The translations under genes were made by a program, and so were the position numbers. The notes beneath the pieces were generated by a model. That model had not been told where the DNA came from and made no database searches. It was given only the letters and a program-made list of their open reading frames with translations. A DNA stretch of 21,103 nucleotides. Origin: Trichomonas vaginalis G3 (Eukaryota; Parabasalia; Trichomonadida; Trichomonadidae). Below, piece after piece: positions 1-10,163 of this stretch. The stretch lies in contig NW_026529151.1 in NCBI RefSeq assembly GCF_026262505.1, forward strand, positions 1 to 21,103, written 5' to 3'. How positions within the stretch are numbered: the first letter of the stretch is position 1; each line of letters opens with the position of its first letter.

Positions 1-113
1 TAAGTTCCCGACGTTTCAAAACCCGCATACTTACATGAAGATAGTTTACAATGTCAACTAAATATCATGTACGAAGAAACGGTTATGTAAAGTTTACATT
101 TTGTAAAGTTTTG

Positions 114-388
114 TCCTGATTCAAGACAATCTTATTTTCAGAACAAGTCTTGTATTTTTTCAGAACACAAGTCTTGTTTTTTTCAAGACAAATCTTGTCC
201 TGATTTCAGAACAAGTCTTGCACTTTTTTAGTCAGTTTTTCTTGTAAAGTTCTCAAATTTGAGAACAATTGTCCTGATTCAAGACAAGTCTTGTATTTTT
301 TCAGAACAAGTCTTGTATTTTTCAGAACAAGTCTTGTATTTTTTCAAGACAAATCTTGTCCTGATTCAGAACAAGTCTTGCACTTTTT
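114..388. repeat. Two direct copies of a ~116-bp block built from AAGTCTTG palindromes
   Basis: Copy one is at 114-229 and copy two at 272-388. Both begin TCCTGATTCAAGAC and end in CAAGTCTTGCACTTTTT. Inside each block the 14-mer CAGAACAAGTCTTG or its near-palindromic relative CAAGACAAGTCTTG recurs every 20-28 bases, separated by T-runs. Between the blocks lies a perfect 18-bp palindrome at 249-266 (GTTCTCAAATTTGAGAAC). No convincing coding sequence is present. The position near the probable left end of the element suggests a subterminal repeat region. Confidence 0.7.
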
Positions 389-868
389 CAGGAAATCCTA
401 TCGTCTAACTTTCAAAAGGTCACTTTTCAACATATTGCATTTTGTCGCGGGAAACAACTTTCTCTCAATTTTGTCACTTTTTTCTATCGTCGTGTTTTGT
501 CACTTTTCCCTCAGGGTGTGTGCAGAAAAATATCCAAAATCTTATATAGCCTCGTATCTCCTTTCCAATTCTTGCGGACTTGACATGTATGACCACACCA
601 TTCAATTCAGAATTATGTGCTGAATCTTATGGACCTTCATTTGTTCGTGACTTCTCTTTCACATATGTAACCCTGAATTTTTAAATTTCTTTAACACAGA
701 AAATTAAAGTTAGTTTTATTTTTATTTTATTTTTTATTTTGTATGATAGGACAGATATGTCAACATACAGAGAACACAACAACTGCTATCGTTCATTTGA
801 GCCATAGAATATAAAATACGAGTACATACAGTATAACAAACAGTTACGTCTTATTCGTTCAGTCAAAG
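389..868. other. Non-coding stretch with three GTCACTTTT motifs
   Basis: I see no supportable gene here. The 9-mer GTCACTTTT occurs at 419-427, 473-481 and 499-507, the last within a longer GTTTTGTCACTTTT at 494-507. The complement of this motif occurs twice near the right end of the element. An AT-only tract lies at about 700-740, and the 60 bases before 869 are a plausible promoter for the next small gene. Confidence 0.5.
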
Positions 869-1078
869 ATGACAGTACCAAATGCCAAGTATAATGAATG
901 CTCTTCAGTCTACAAAAGACAGCATATCATTGGTTTGAAAACCAAACAGGCAAAAGAACTTTTAGAAGGAATTTCCTCATATGATTGCTTCCCTCGGAAA
1001 AACCAGGGAGAGATTCCGTACGAAAATCGCAAGAAATTTGGTCCTGGTTTGAAAGGTTATTATGTTCATAGACGTTAG
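869..1078 (+). CDS. Hypothetical basic protein, 69 residues
   Basis: A 69-codon open frame starting at an ATG and ending TAG. The protein is basic, with a Lys/Arg-rich centre (KTKQAKELLEG) and a C-terminus rich in Gly, Tyr and Arg (GLKGYYVHRR). There is no signal peptide, membrane segment or known motif. It lies alone on the plus strand near the left end of the element, after a long non-coding stretch. I do not recognise it. It could be a real small element gene or a remnant of a longer one. Confidence 0.4.
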   Translation: MTVPNAKYNECSSVYKRQHIIGLKTKQAKELLEGISSYDCFPRKNQGEIPYENRKKFGPGLKGYYVHRR

Positions 1079-1133
1079 TAAATGCTGTAGCAATGTGGGC
1101 TTCACCTCGTGTATGCTTTGTTATATTTTCATG

Positions 1134-1591
1134 ATGTTAGATGAACTATATAAAGCAGAACGTGGAGAGATGAAAAGAAACTTCAAGCAAAAGATGAAGC
1201 ATTGAATCAAAGACAAAAGCATACAGAAAAGAATACCACGTTCGTACCAAAAGGAAAGGAAAAGAGTTATAAGTATATGATATATACTGAAAGTTGGAGA
1301 AAGAAGAAGACAGAGATATGGTTATGGTTGCATTTAGTCAGAAGAAACAACAAAAGGCTTTATGACCTTGCTAAGATTTACAAATCTGACAGAAACTGGT
1401 TCTATCGTGAAACTTACCGATTTCAATGGACCCGAATGAGCAAAAAAGGAAATTGTCAAAAATACTCTTCCTCAAACACACTATTGACACAAAGTTGCAC
1501 AATATTACATTCAAAGAAGACTAACATTACTGAAGGAAAAAAAACAGAATATTTCGATAACTTCAAAGAGAGAATAAAAAAAAAATGCTAG
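1134..1591 (+). pseudogene. Decayed lysine-rich coding region
   Basis: This stretch has coding-like composition, rich in Lys, Arg, Tyr and Trp, on the plus strand, ending just before an A/T-only tract at 1570-1612. It looks broken, with about two or three breaks. No family motif is visible. The best-looking stretch is the basic, aromatic-rich middle around 1270-1430. It is listed as a fossil gene of the element; it could also be chance coding in A-rich DNA. Confidence 0.3.
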
Positions 1592-1690
1592 CTAATTTTA
1601 TTTTTTTTTTATAAAATTTTATCTCATTATGAAAGAACATGAATTTAGAATATTCGAACTCATGACAGAGAAGAGAACGAACAACATGTA

Positions 1691-1778
1691 AAGAATTATG
1701 CAAAATTCTGAAGACATACAAAGCATTTTAAACAATATCTAAATGCTTCTAAAGATTATGCAAAATTTCTGAAGGTAT
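1691..1778. repeat. Imperfect 28-bp direct repeat in a non-coding stretch
   Basis: The sequence around TTATGCAAAATTCTGAAG occurs at 1691-1718 and again with small changes at 1751-1778, a spacing of about 60 bases. The surrounding 1592-1869 otherwise holds no supportable gene and is A-rich. It may be the remains of a longer tandem repeat. Confidence 0.4.
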
Positions 1779-1869
1779 AGTAAAGCTTATGAAAAGCGTA
1801 ATGAAAAGTTGTATACATTGGGATTGTTGTAAAATATCGATATGAAGATAACCAAAAATATATTTTTGC

Positions 1870-2339
1870 TTAAATGACGTCAGGGTCAATTTCTTCAACC
1901 ATTTCACTTCCTTCGTCAATGTCAATAGAAGCTTCTTCAACCTTTGGTAAGAATTTTGTATAACATCTTTGTTCGTTATTGTTTTCAGAGATGAAGAATA
2001 ATATTTCACATTTGTTTCACCTTCTTATATTCTTTCTGTTCGGAAAGATTCATAGCAATACTGAAGAAGTCAATGTTGGAGTTCTTTATAATAGTATAAT
2101 GAGTATCTTTGACATTCACGAAGAAACCCTTTTGTTTCAACTACTGCTAACTCTTGTGAAGTATAACGTTTGCGGTCAATGACGATAGCTAATGGTCTGA
2201 CATACTGACCGAACTTAGATTCTTTCACAAACTTCTTGTTAAAGATAACATTAACGTTTGAAGCACCATTGAACTCATTCTTGATGGCAGTAGCGAGAGC
2301 ATTGTATGAAAAGAACTTGCAATCTTGCATGTGTTTCAT
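1870..2339 (-). pseudogene. Hypothetical element gene, broken
   Basis: A minus-strand gene starts at an ATG at 2339, directly behind an AAATAAAAATA promoter-like stretch shared with the divergent gene at 2428. The N-terminal part reads like a real soluble protein (for example NVNVIFNKKFVKESKFGQYV). The region close to 1870 encodes a natural-looking acidic tail containing DIDEGSEMVEE. The gene is broken, with about one break. No family is recognised. The divergent arrangement and the shared promoter argue that it belongs to the element. Confidence 0.45.
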
Positions 2340-2427
2340 TAAATAAAAATATTAAATTATTTTGAAAAATAACTTAAAAAATCTAATCTAATTTTTTCAA
2401 AAAATATTTTTTTATTTCCTACTAAAG
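2340..2427. promoter_or_regulatory. Bidirectional promoter-like region
   Basis: An 88-base, almost purely A/T interval separates two divergent genes. Next to the minus-strand start it has AAATAAAAATATT, and next to the plus-strand start AATATTTTTTTATTTCC. These are mirror-image versions of the ATTTTTAT motif found ahead of most genes of the element. Promoter function is inferred from position and recurrence. Confidence 0.5.
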
Positions 2428-2593
2428 ATGTATCGGAAGTTGTCTAAGTTAGAACACTCGGAAATAAAACAACTTCTTACAGAAGCTAATATAGATGTTG
2501 CAAAGCATTACACAACAAACAAAAAGGCACTCGCTGACATCTCAATGACTATAATGGTGAAATAACTTATGATAGAATTCATGAGTTCATAAA

Positions 2594-2618
2594 GCCGCAA
2601 CGCGGCGAGGACGAAGTC
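2594..2618. repeat. GC-rich double mini-hairpin inside a gene
   Basis: GCCGC-AAC-GCGGC (2594-2606) is followed by GGAC-GAA-GTCC. Both are GC-rich stems with three-base loops in otherwise AT-rich DNA. A closely similar pair lies at 12713-12736, where GCCGCTAGCGGC is followed by GGGCGAAGCTC. The element-end repeats use the same AAC loop. Here it lies within coding sequence and contributes residues around PQRGEDEVHA. Confidence 0.6.
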
Positions 2619-2699
2619 CATGCAAGAGCATTTCCTTTAAATGACGTTGCTATTGACTTATATCATAGACGTTCAATACCTCATGAAGTAAGAAGAGAA

Positions 2700-2885
2700 A
2701 TGTTTGACATAACAAATGCAAACGTTGGTCATACTCGTAAAGCTCTTTCACATGACGTTCGTCAAGAGATGTTTGACATAACAAATGCAAACGTTGGTGA
2801 AACAAGAAGAGCTGTACCACATGAAGTAAGAAGAGAAATGTTTGACATAACAAATGCAAACGTTGGTGAAACACGAAAGAGAGAT
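2700..2885 (+). repeat. Three 69-bp coding repeats
   Basis: The unit ATGTTTGACATAACAAATGC begins at 2700, 2769 and 2838, giving an exact 69-base period (23 codons). The 5' part of each unit is nearly identical while the part encoding the linker varies (HTRKALSHD, ETRRAVPHE, ETRKRDDTL). The period keeps the reading frame, so the repeat is a protein-level repeat. Confidence 0.85.
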
Positions 2886-3031
2886 GACACACTGAAACAA
2901 CAGAGAAGAGAGATGTTTAAAAGTGCTATAGAACAAGTTCGCAAAGCTAATAATGTCATTCGTTCCATTGACGACAAACCAAAAGAAGGTGAGAGATGGT
3001 TAAAGAAAGATGAAGAAATAGGAAGAGGAAT

Positions 3032-3351
3032 GTGAAGTCAGGCAATAGACTCATTGACTTTAACATCGAAGCTTTAGATGAACCAAACAGAGACTACTTA
3101 CACAAACATTTCGGTAAGGTTTTCATGAGACTCTTAGAGAAAATTAAAATAAACTCCAACAGAGATGGATGGTATGTTATAAACTTGGTGGAAAGTATGA
3201 ATGTTCTACGTTAAACCTCAATAATATTGGAACATTACTACATCAGCTCTTGAAGGAGAACTTTATATCAGAGATAGAAGCAAATGCTGCAGGTATTGTT
3301 GAAATGCACTATGACTTCTTCTTGACAAACATAAAGAATCTTACGAAATAA
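3032..3351 (+). pseudogene. Hypothetical element gene remnant upstream of the polymerase
   Basis: Coding-like plus-strand sequence fills the gap between the repeat gene and the polymerase. Its early part reads like a soluble helical protein (DYLHKHFGKVFMRLLEKI) and its late part like NIGTLLHQLLKENFISEIEA. It overlaps the previous gene by a few bases, and its stop is only two bases before the polymerase ATG, an operon-like spacing. It is broken, with about one break, and no good ATG is visible. It could be an accessory gene or part of a larger polymerase-region gene. Confidence 0.4.
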
Positions 3352-3353
3352 AG

Positions 3354-6340
3354 ATGTATGATTTAACAGAATATGAAGGCTTAACGATGTCAGATGTAAA
3401 GAAAGGCAAACCAAAAAAGAGACCATATAGAGATGAAAGCACACTGACAAATGACCAGAAAGCCATTTTGGAAGCTCTTAAGCAAACAGGAAACCCAGCA
3501 CTTATAGAAAGCTTTTGGAAAGATAATGGTGAAAAGAAGTTTTATAAGAAGAGAAGCGGTCAGTTCTGGAAGTATCTTTGCACATTACCTATAAATCTTG
3601 AACGCTACCAAATCTTCAATGAACTGAACAAAAGAACTGCAACACTTATGACAGAGGACAATTGTTTCGTTTATGCTTGTATTCAGGCTGGAGTAAATGA
3701 AGAAACTATTGACCACATGAGAGAAGTCATTCGTGTTAGAGACTTTCCTCAAAGTAAAGTACAAGAAATTTCTGACGCAACTGGTATAGCATTCAATGTT
3801 ACCATTGGTTATTTCAATGACTCAAGACATAATGAAATAAAGAGATATATACCAAAAGAATGCGAAACTGTTAGAACTATTGACTTACTTCTTGTTGAAG
3901 ACCACTACATGCTAAATGAAAGACTTCCAATGACAACATATTTCATTCGAAACTATAAAGAAATTCTCAAAGCTTGTGGTGGAATGAACATTGAGAAACA
4001 GATGAAGATTTATACAAAGAGAGAAGATAAATATGTAGTTCGTTATGATAGAACAACACCGTTATGGGATGTTATGAAAACATTGTGGGAGTGCAAATAT
4101 TTCGAACCTATTTCTTATGGAGAACTTTTCACATATACTACTGACTTATATAAACAGAACCTTGCACCATTTAAAGATTTGACATATGCTCCAAAGTATT
4201 GTGTACAACTGAAGAAGAAAGCAGAGTCAAAAGAAGTAAATAAAGCTAAATGTAAATTCATACCTGAGCACGTTTTCTTTGCTGACTTTGAGTGTAGTAC
4301 GGATGGCTTTCATAAAGCTTTTAACATCTGTTATGACAGTGAAGATGGTTCAGTTAGTGAAAGTATTTGGGGTCAAAACTGTGCAACAGAATTTTTGGAA
4401 AGACTTCCTGACAAGAGTTTAATATATTTCCATAACCTCAGTTATGACATAAACTTCATCTTAAGACACATGACAGAAGTGAAAGGAACTCCCATCATTA
4501 AAGGTTCACGAACAATGCAAATAACTGGTTTATATAAAGGACGGGCAATTATTATAAAAGACTCTTACAGTGTTATAAATAAGAAGCTTAAACTATTTCC
4601 TGCTATGTTTAACTTACAAACAGGACCGAAAGAAGTATTTCCATATAACTACTACAGCAGTGTTTTGTTAGCAAATGACAACAGAACTGGTGTCATTTCT
4701 GAAGCATGTAAGTTTATCCATGATGCAGATACATTTATGAAGAACATAGATTCCATCAAAGGTTGCAGAATAGATGAAAACCACTTCGACTTAGAAAAAT
4801 ATAGCACGTTTTACTGCAAACAAGATGTAAGAATTTTAAGAGAAGGTTTTGTAAAGTTCCGCAATGACTTATTGAAAGAGTTTGATTTAAACGTTTATGA
4901 CTACGTTAGTATTTGTTCTATTGCTAACAAATTGTTTGAGAACAGAGTATACTTCCCGAATGGAAATCTTTATGACCTCTCAAATAAACCAAGAGAATTT
5001 ATTTCGAGATGCATTCAAGGTGGAAGATGTATGTTGTCAGATAACATGAAACAAAAGAGCAAAAAGAAACTCATTGCTGACTTCGACACTGTTTCATTAT
5101 ATCCTTCAGCTATAGCAAGACTTTATACTTTAGAAGGTATTCCAAAAGTATTGAAGGAAGAAATGTTAAGCACAGAGTATCTCATGAGACATTTATTCGA
5201 TGACGACCAAAAGGAACCCATTGGTGAAAAGTTTATGTCTGGCTTCTTTGTTCTCATTAAGATAACAGAGATTGGTATACCCAGACACTTTCATTTAATA
5301 GTTTGCGACCCTGAACTAAATCCAGAACTTAACGTTCCAAGAAGTTCAAACACTTGCTGTCTCATGTATGTTGACCATATAACATTACAAGACCTCATAA
5401 AATATCAAGGTGTCAAATGTGAAGTGTTGCAAGGATACTATTACGATGGAAACAGAGATATGAGAATAAGAGATGAAGTAAAGAAGTTGTTTGAGTTAAG
5501 GTTAAAGTATAAGAAAGAAGAAACCCCTTACAAGAAATTATAAAACTCATTCTGAACAGCATTTATGGCAAAACTATTCTATCTCCTATTGAGTCAAAAA
5601 TAACCATAGTAAATGACAAAGATGCTATAAGATATGCTATAAGAAATTACAACCATATAGTGAAGTTCGAAGGTTTGGATGGTTCAGATAAAACTATTTT
5701 CAAGCTAACGAAAAGCATTTGCAGACACTTTAACTTCTGTCCACTTGGTGTTAATATTCTGTCTATGTCAAAACGTATTATGAATGAAGTATTCTGTACT
5801 GCAGAGGACATGGGACTTCAAATCTTTTACCAGGATACCGACAGTATGCACTTATATAATGAAGACATCCCAAAGCTTGCAGCAGAGTTTAAGAAGAGAT
5901 ATGGTAGCGAACTTATAGGAAAGAACCTTGGTCAATTTCATAGCGACTTTGCAGAAATAACACCTGGAAAACAAAGTTTAGCTTATAAAAGTATTTTCTG
6001 TGGAAAGAAGACCTACATAGACTTACTCACTAACGATTTAAATGAAGTTGCATTTCACTGCAGAATGAAAGGCGTGAAGCAAGATGTTATTGCTTTAACC
6101 GCTAATGAAATGTTTCCTGAAGCTATACAATGCTATTACAATGAAGATAAGAACATTCACATACCTGTTGGAACATATGACAAAGACTCTGAGTTCAGTT
6201 TAATGAAACTTTACAAAGCACTTTATGATGGTCAAGAGATTGCATTCGACTTATGTAAGTCATGTCAACCTTGCTTTGCTGAAAAGTTCAACTTTTCAAT
6301 AACGACTAAAACAAGCTTTATTCGTAAGTTGAAGTTCTGA
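3354..6340 (+). pseudogene. polB: Polinton protein-primed DNA polymerase B, broken copy
   Basis: Family B DNA polymerase of the protein-primed type, which would replicate the element from its ends. Seen in order: a basic N-terminal region; a segment with DNCFVYACIQAGVNEE that resembles a viral cysteine-peptidase-like or terminal-protein-region domain; exonuclease motif I (DFECS, near 4284), motif II (YFHNLSYDINF, near 4446) and motif III (YCKQD, near 4824); polymerase motif A (DFDTVSLYPS, near 5079); motif B (NSIYGKT, near 5555); and motif C (DTDS, near 5834). The total span of about 990 codons fits Polinton polymerases. It is broken, with about one break. A second partial copy lies at 11273-12642. 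The ATG at 3354 directly follows the preceding gene's stop. Confidence 0.85.
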
Positions 6341-6421
6341 GGTCATTTATTTTTGTCAGCAATGAGGTCATGATGAGGTCAAATGAGGTCATTCGTGATA
6401 AAAATAAAGCTAGCGTAGATT
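6339..6421. repeat. Polymerase 3' module: four GAGGTCA repeats and GCTAGC palindrome
   Basis: GAGGTCA occurs four times at 6339, 6364, 6375 and 6385. The first overlaps the polymerase stop codon. The block also holds TTTATTTTTGTCAG and AAAAATAAA and ends in the palindrome GCTAGC. The same module follows the second polymerase copy at 12641-12724. It separates two convergent genes, so it may act in 3'-end formation; this is inference. Confidence 0.55.
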
Positions 6422-7274
6422 TTACAATACTGCGATGGTAGAGTTTAAGAGTTGTGCTTCAATGTAGAGACAGTCCTTATCTGGAGGCAAGAACACTGGA
6501 CATTTATGGTCATGAGTGGAGAACATGTCTATCCAAAACTCACGATTGAAGCCAGTTAATTTATAGTATTTAGGGTTAGGAAGTGGTGAAGTTCTTGTAT
6601 GACCAATGAACTCATTTTCAACTCCTTACTTAAGTTTGAATATAATATAGCTTGCTTTCTATCCCAAATGCCAGGTGTTACAATCTTTGAAAATTCATTT
6701 TTCCTCGGAAGCATTGCATCATAATTGAAAACATTCTTAAAATCATCACTTGGTTCGGAGATTTGAAATCTTATACGTAATGGATTTTCTTTCTCTTTAG
6801 CGACTTCATTGAATGGTGAGAATAACAAAATTGACAGTCATGAGTTCCATCTTCATTTTCATTAAATTCATAATGAAAGTCTATAAGTTGTGGCTGACTA
6901 CCTTCTTCTTTCAGTTGTGCAAGAAACTCACGTAAAGGCTGTAAAGTTTGTACTTCAATGTTGAACTTTTTCTCGAACATCTCATTAAATGAAATCATAC
7001 ATTGCAACAATGTTGTATCGTCTTTAAAGTATTTGTATATGTGAATGTTTTGGGCGCTTAAAGACTGTTCGTCATTTTCTATCTCGACTTGAAGTATAAA
7101 GTCAACCTTTCTGAAAGCACGTGTTATATACATAGATGTTATGCCAATGTACTTCTCTTCATTTATGTTCACAATCCAGTCTGTTGGAAACTTAAACGTT
7201 ACTCTGTTCCCCTTTATTTTGACGTCAGGGTTTTCACTACTGAACGCAACAGATAAAGGTATTTGTCTATACAT
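6422..7274 (-). pseudogene. Probable minor capsid (penton-like) protein, broken
   Basis: Minus-strand gene of about 280 codons starting at an ATG at 7274. The N-terminal part (PLSVAFSSENPDVKIKGNRV, then a beta-rich segment with KYIGITSMYITRAF) resembles the start of single jelly-roll penton proteins of Polintons and their relatives. Length and position next to the major capsid gene fit. Upstream, on the minus strand, is ATTTTTATCCGAATTAAATG, which matches the signal before the major capsid gene. The gene is broken, with about two or three breaks. The capsid assignment rests on context and general fold impression, not on a diagnostic motif. Confidence 0.5.
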
Positions 7275-7298
7275 TTAATTCGGATAAAAATAAACCAT
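7275..7298 (-). promoter_or_regulatory. Late-type promoter motif before the minor capsid gene
   Basis: On the minus strand the 20 bases ahead of the start read TTTTTATCCGAATTAAATG, the final ATG being the start codon. Before the major capsid gene the related string is TTTTTATCCGAAGTAAAT. The shared ATTTTTATCCGAA core, conserved in non-coding DNA before two capsid genes on opposite strands, supports a common promoter. Confidence 0.6.
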
Positions 7299-7557
7299 TT
7301 ACTCTTTCTTTGCTTCAGCTTCTTTAGCTTTTGCTTCAGCTCTTCTCTAGCTTTTTTCGCCAGCAAACGTGGGTTCTTTGTCTTCCAGCAGCTAATGCAG
7401 CAAGTTGTTTTTCACTAAGTTTTCTCTTTGGTCTCTCTGGCTTTTGTTCTTGTTTTTGTTCCTTCAGTTCGGATAAAATTTGCTCACGAATTTCTTTCTT
7501 CAATGCTTCAACATCTATGACACCTTGGGTCTTGTCCGTAGGGCTTGTCTGAGTCAT
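7299..7557 (-). pseudogene. Small basic coiled-coil protein with SEKQLAALAAGRQR motif, broken
   Basis: Minus-strand gene of about 85 codons with the likely start ATG at 7557 (MTQTSPTDKTQG). It has an acidic/basic helical middle (EALKKEIREQILSELKEQKQ), then PKRKLSEKQLAALAAGRQR. The last pattern, basic residues followed by a 'KQLxALAxGR' helix, recurs in small nucleus- or DNA-associated proteins of Polintons and large DNA viruses; that is general knowledge, not a search result. It is broken near its C-terminal end, with about one break. It lies just upstream of the minor capsid gene on the same strand. Confidence 0.45.
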
Positions 7558-7602
7558 TTGACTGCAGATAAAAAACAAAATTAAAACTTTAACCGATGTA
7601 AA

Positions 7603-8028
7603 ATGAGCTTGTCAAAATCAGAGCGAGAGTCTATTATATTAAATGACGCAAGAGGAATACAACATCCTTTCTATTATGTAAGTCAGAGTAAAGATGGTAA
7701 AATATACGTAAGAAAAAGAAAGGTTCCATTAGCGAATGCAGAGAGTGACAACATTAAGGTGCATAGGCACAGGGTGAAGCCCATATAAAACCTTCTATTC
7801 AAACTGAAAAGTCAATAGAACAAGAAGAAAAGAAGCCAGATGTTCTTTCAATAACGAACCAAGAGCTTATTGCAAAGTTCGTGAATTTCATTGAAAAACA
7901 AACCGAGTCAAAGAATCCTGACCCCAGTGAAAGAAGTTGAGACAAAAGAGAATGTACAGTTCATTGAAAATGTCAAGAAACAACTTCCACCACGAATGCC
8001 AAGAAGAAGAGTGAGAATAATGAAGTAA
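7603..8028 (+). pseudogene. Small basic protein with KDG-repeat-type N-terminus, broken
   Basis: Plus-strand gene of about 140 codons starting at an ATG preceded by GATGTAAA. The N-terminal part has YYVSQSKDGKIYVRKRKVPL, which closely parallels FYVHTMKDGRVQFRKIKQPL in the gene at 10164. The middle is acidic and helical (NQELIAKFVNFIEKQ) and the end is very basic (PRMPRRRVRIM). It is broken, with about two breaks. It lies directly upstream of the major capsid gene and divergently from the gene at 7557. A nucleic-acid-binding virion or regulatory role is possible but unproven. Confidence 0.45.
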
Positions 8029-8055
8029 ATAGATATTTTTATCCGAAGTAAATAC
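8029..8055 (+). promoter_or_regulatory. Late-type promoter of the major capsid gene
   Basis: GATATTTTTATCCGAAGTAA lies directly before the capsid ATG at 8056. The same string with small changes precedes the minor capsid gene (minus strand, near 7290) and the gene at 15245 (GATATTTTTATCTAATATT). The close spacing to the start codon suggests transcripts with very short leaders. Confidence 0.6.
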
Positions 8056-9618
8056 ATGCAGAACGAACAGTTAAACGAATTTACTCCAGCAGAGCATATT
8101 CATCAGATTCGCTCATATTTCGATATCATAGACAATGCAGTTCAAATTGGTGACACTAATAGAAAATATTCTGACGCAAAGATTCCATCACAACCTGGAA
8201 CTGCTAAAGATAACACATGGGTAACATTCAATCTCTCACCTCCTGGTGAAAATATGTTGGACCTTTACAATACATTCATTACGTATAAAATGGAAGGTCA
8301 ATTTATTGTAGATAAAGAAATTGGTTCAGGTTCCAATAAAACAAACCCACCAGGATTTTGGATTGGTTTCGATGACGCTTTCTATGCAGTTGCTGGATAT
8401 CAAATCCTTGCAAATGGTCGTATCGTATATTCTCAAGACAACGCAAGAGAAGAAGCATATATAACTTCAAACTCACAAACTACCGAACAAATAAAGAAAG
8501 TAGATGTTTTCTCAAAGACTCGACATGAAGATGTATGGAGTCATTCGGGAACATGCAGAACAGGACAAATTGTTAGTGGTCCAATTACAGCAGGAAAATC
8601 ATTTGATTTTAAGCTTCGTTTAAGAATTCCTGTTAGAAGATTCCTTCCATTAGAAGCTATTCGATTTATTCCAGCTTTTGCAGGAAACATTCAGCTTAAA
8701 GTAAAGTTCAGTAGCGACGCCTTACAATGCACATCTATATCTGTAAATGATATCATTGCTTTCAATCCAACTCTTAAAGTTGCATTTGCTTCAGATTCAA
8801 ATCCACCGACAAATAAATTTGTTCCATGGAATGAACCATTCACTATGATAACGAAGGCAGTAGAAGCTAGTGGAACAGTTACTATTACAACTGTAACCAG
8901 CAACTATTTCGAACAAAGATGGATTTTAATGAATGTTTCATTCATCCAAAGTCATTCTCTTTAGACCCTAACATTTATACAGAACTTGTAGAACATTATA
9001 CAAACGAGGCTTTATGTTTTCCTGTTAAAGTTATGGATTGGATTCCTATGGACGGTTCATTCTCAAAGAATACAGATAGTTCAAGTGCAACATTTACAGC
9101 AGCTTATACGCCTATTAATGTTAAAAGTATTTGGGCACTATTTAGAAAGAAAGACAACTATTATGTTAATTTTGAGAACCCTAAGTTTAAATATCTTCAG
9201 CTTTCCATGGGAGCTTATGGAAATATGCCTGCAGAACCTGAAAAATCATATGGACCTGTATTTTATGAAATGGTTGCGAACGCCTGCAATACAAACAATG
9301 ATATGATAGGATTTAATGAAGATGTTATGAGGTCATTGGTGGATGATGGTAGTGTGGAACATAAATGGGATAGCTATGACAACACACATTTCTTATGTGG
9401 TTTTCCAACAGAAGTGGACTTTTGCTTCCAAAGGTCAAACATCTACTGCTCCAATAACATACAAATTGTCTGTTAAAGGACCTATTGAACTAGCAACTGA
9501 AAACGTACCAAAGCCACTTATTGGATTTATGAGGGATTGTTGCTTTGCCATTCAGGTGCGTGCTAATGGCATCCCCATAATAAGATTAGATGACTATAAC
9601 TTAGCACGACGACAGTGA
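8056..9618 (+). pseudogene. Probable Polinton major capsid protein, broken
   Basis: Region of about 520 codons on the plus strand. It starts MQNEQLNEFTPAEHIHQIRS, continues beta-rich (for example ENMLDLYNTFITYKMEGQF and PVRRFLPLEAIRFIPAFAGN), and ends near DDYNLARRQ. Size, predominantly beta content, central position and partnership with a smaller capsid-like gene agree with the double jelly-roll major capsid proteins of Polintons, which form the virion shell. It is broken, with about two breaks. A strong ATTTTTATCC promoter lies just ahead. The assignment is from context and overall character; no short catalytic motif exists for this family. Confidence 0.65.
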
Positions 9619-9655
9619 GGAATAAAGGATGAACGTTTATTTTTAAAGCTTATAA

Positions 9656-10115
9656 ATGAGTTCTTCATCAAGCTCTCGTGAACCTTCACCATCTGTGAAA
9701 CAAACTTTACCAAACGATTATGGAGCACCTATTGAATATTTCTTACGAGCTGCACAATGGCAAAGAGCAGTTTCACCAAGGTTAGGTGTTCCACCAGCTC
9801 CTGTCAAAAATAGCATTTGGTCAAGTCCTTATATAAGAATATGGTCTCCCACTAGGTTTGCTAGCTACAGCAGGAGCAGTTATGATGTTGAAAAGAAATA
9901 AAGCAAATGTTGTAAATAATACTGAAGTAGCTGAAGTTAAACAAACTCCGACACCATCGTCAAAACCAACGCCTTCACAAACAACACCTTCAATGACTCC
10001 TGAACCTATGGAAGTACAAACTCCTGTTCAAAAGTCAACTCCTAAACCGACTCCAACATTTAAACCAGAACCTACGCCTCAAATAAATCGTAAAACTCCT
10101 GCGTTTCCTTACTGA
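9656..10115 (+). pseudogene. Membrane-anchored Pro/Thr-rich protein, broken
   Basis: Plus-strand gene of about 150 codons starting at ATG 9656 after TTTATTTTTAAAGCTTATAA. It has a Ser-rich N-terminus (MSSSSSSREPSPS), a central hydrophobic stretch (LATAGAVMML) that could be a membrane segment followed by Lys/Arg, and a long Pro/Thr-rich tail (TPTPSSKPTPSQTTPS and similar). It is broken, with about one break. It directly follows the major capsid gene and may be a virion membrane or fibre-like protein. No family is recognised. Confidence 0.45.
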
Positions 10116-10163
10116 AAAAATAACGTTATTTTTATTTTATTTGAACATTTTTATTTGATTGAA

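Larger units (their letters stand above)
2428..3035 (+). pseudogene. Repeat-containing gene with MFDITNANVGETR units, broken
   Basis: Plus-strand gene opening at an ATG just after the A/T promoter. The central part carries three 23-residue repeats, each with REMFDITNANVG, followed by a basic, helical C-terminal part (residues such as KSAIEQVRKANN). The N-terminal part is charged and probably helical. A GC-rich mini-hairpin sequence at 2594-2618 lies inside the coding stretch. The gene appears broken, with about one break. It sits immediately upstream of the polymerase block on the same strand, so it may belong to the same transcription unit. I do not recognise the family. Confidence 0.5.

Noticed and set aside
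291-623. Plus-strand open frame of 110 codons near the left side
   Set aside because: Its first part is a translation of the AAGTCTTG repeats (FFRTSLVFF) and the remainder lacks coding character.
2650-2977. Three minus-strand open frames opposite the repeat gene
   Set aside because: They mirror the 69-base repeats of the plus-strand gene; the sense strand has the better protein and the operon-like context.
7331-7552. Plus-strand Cys/Phe/Ser-rich open frame
   Set aside because: It is antisense to the SEKQLAALAAGRQR gene, whose composition, start signal and position are convincing.
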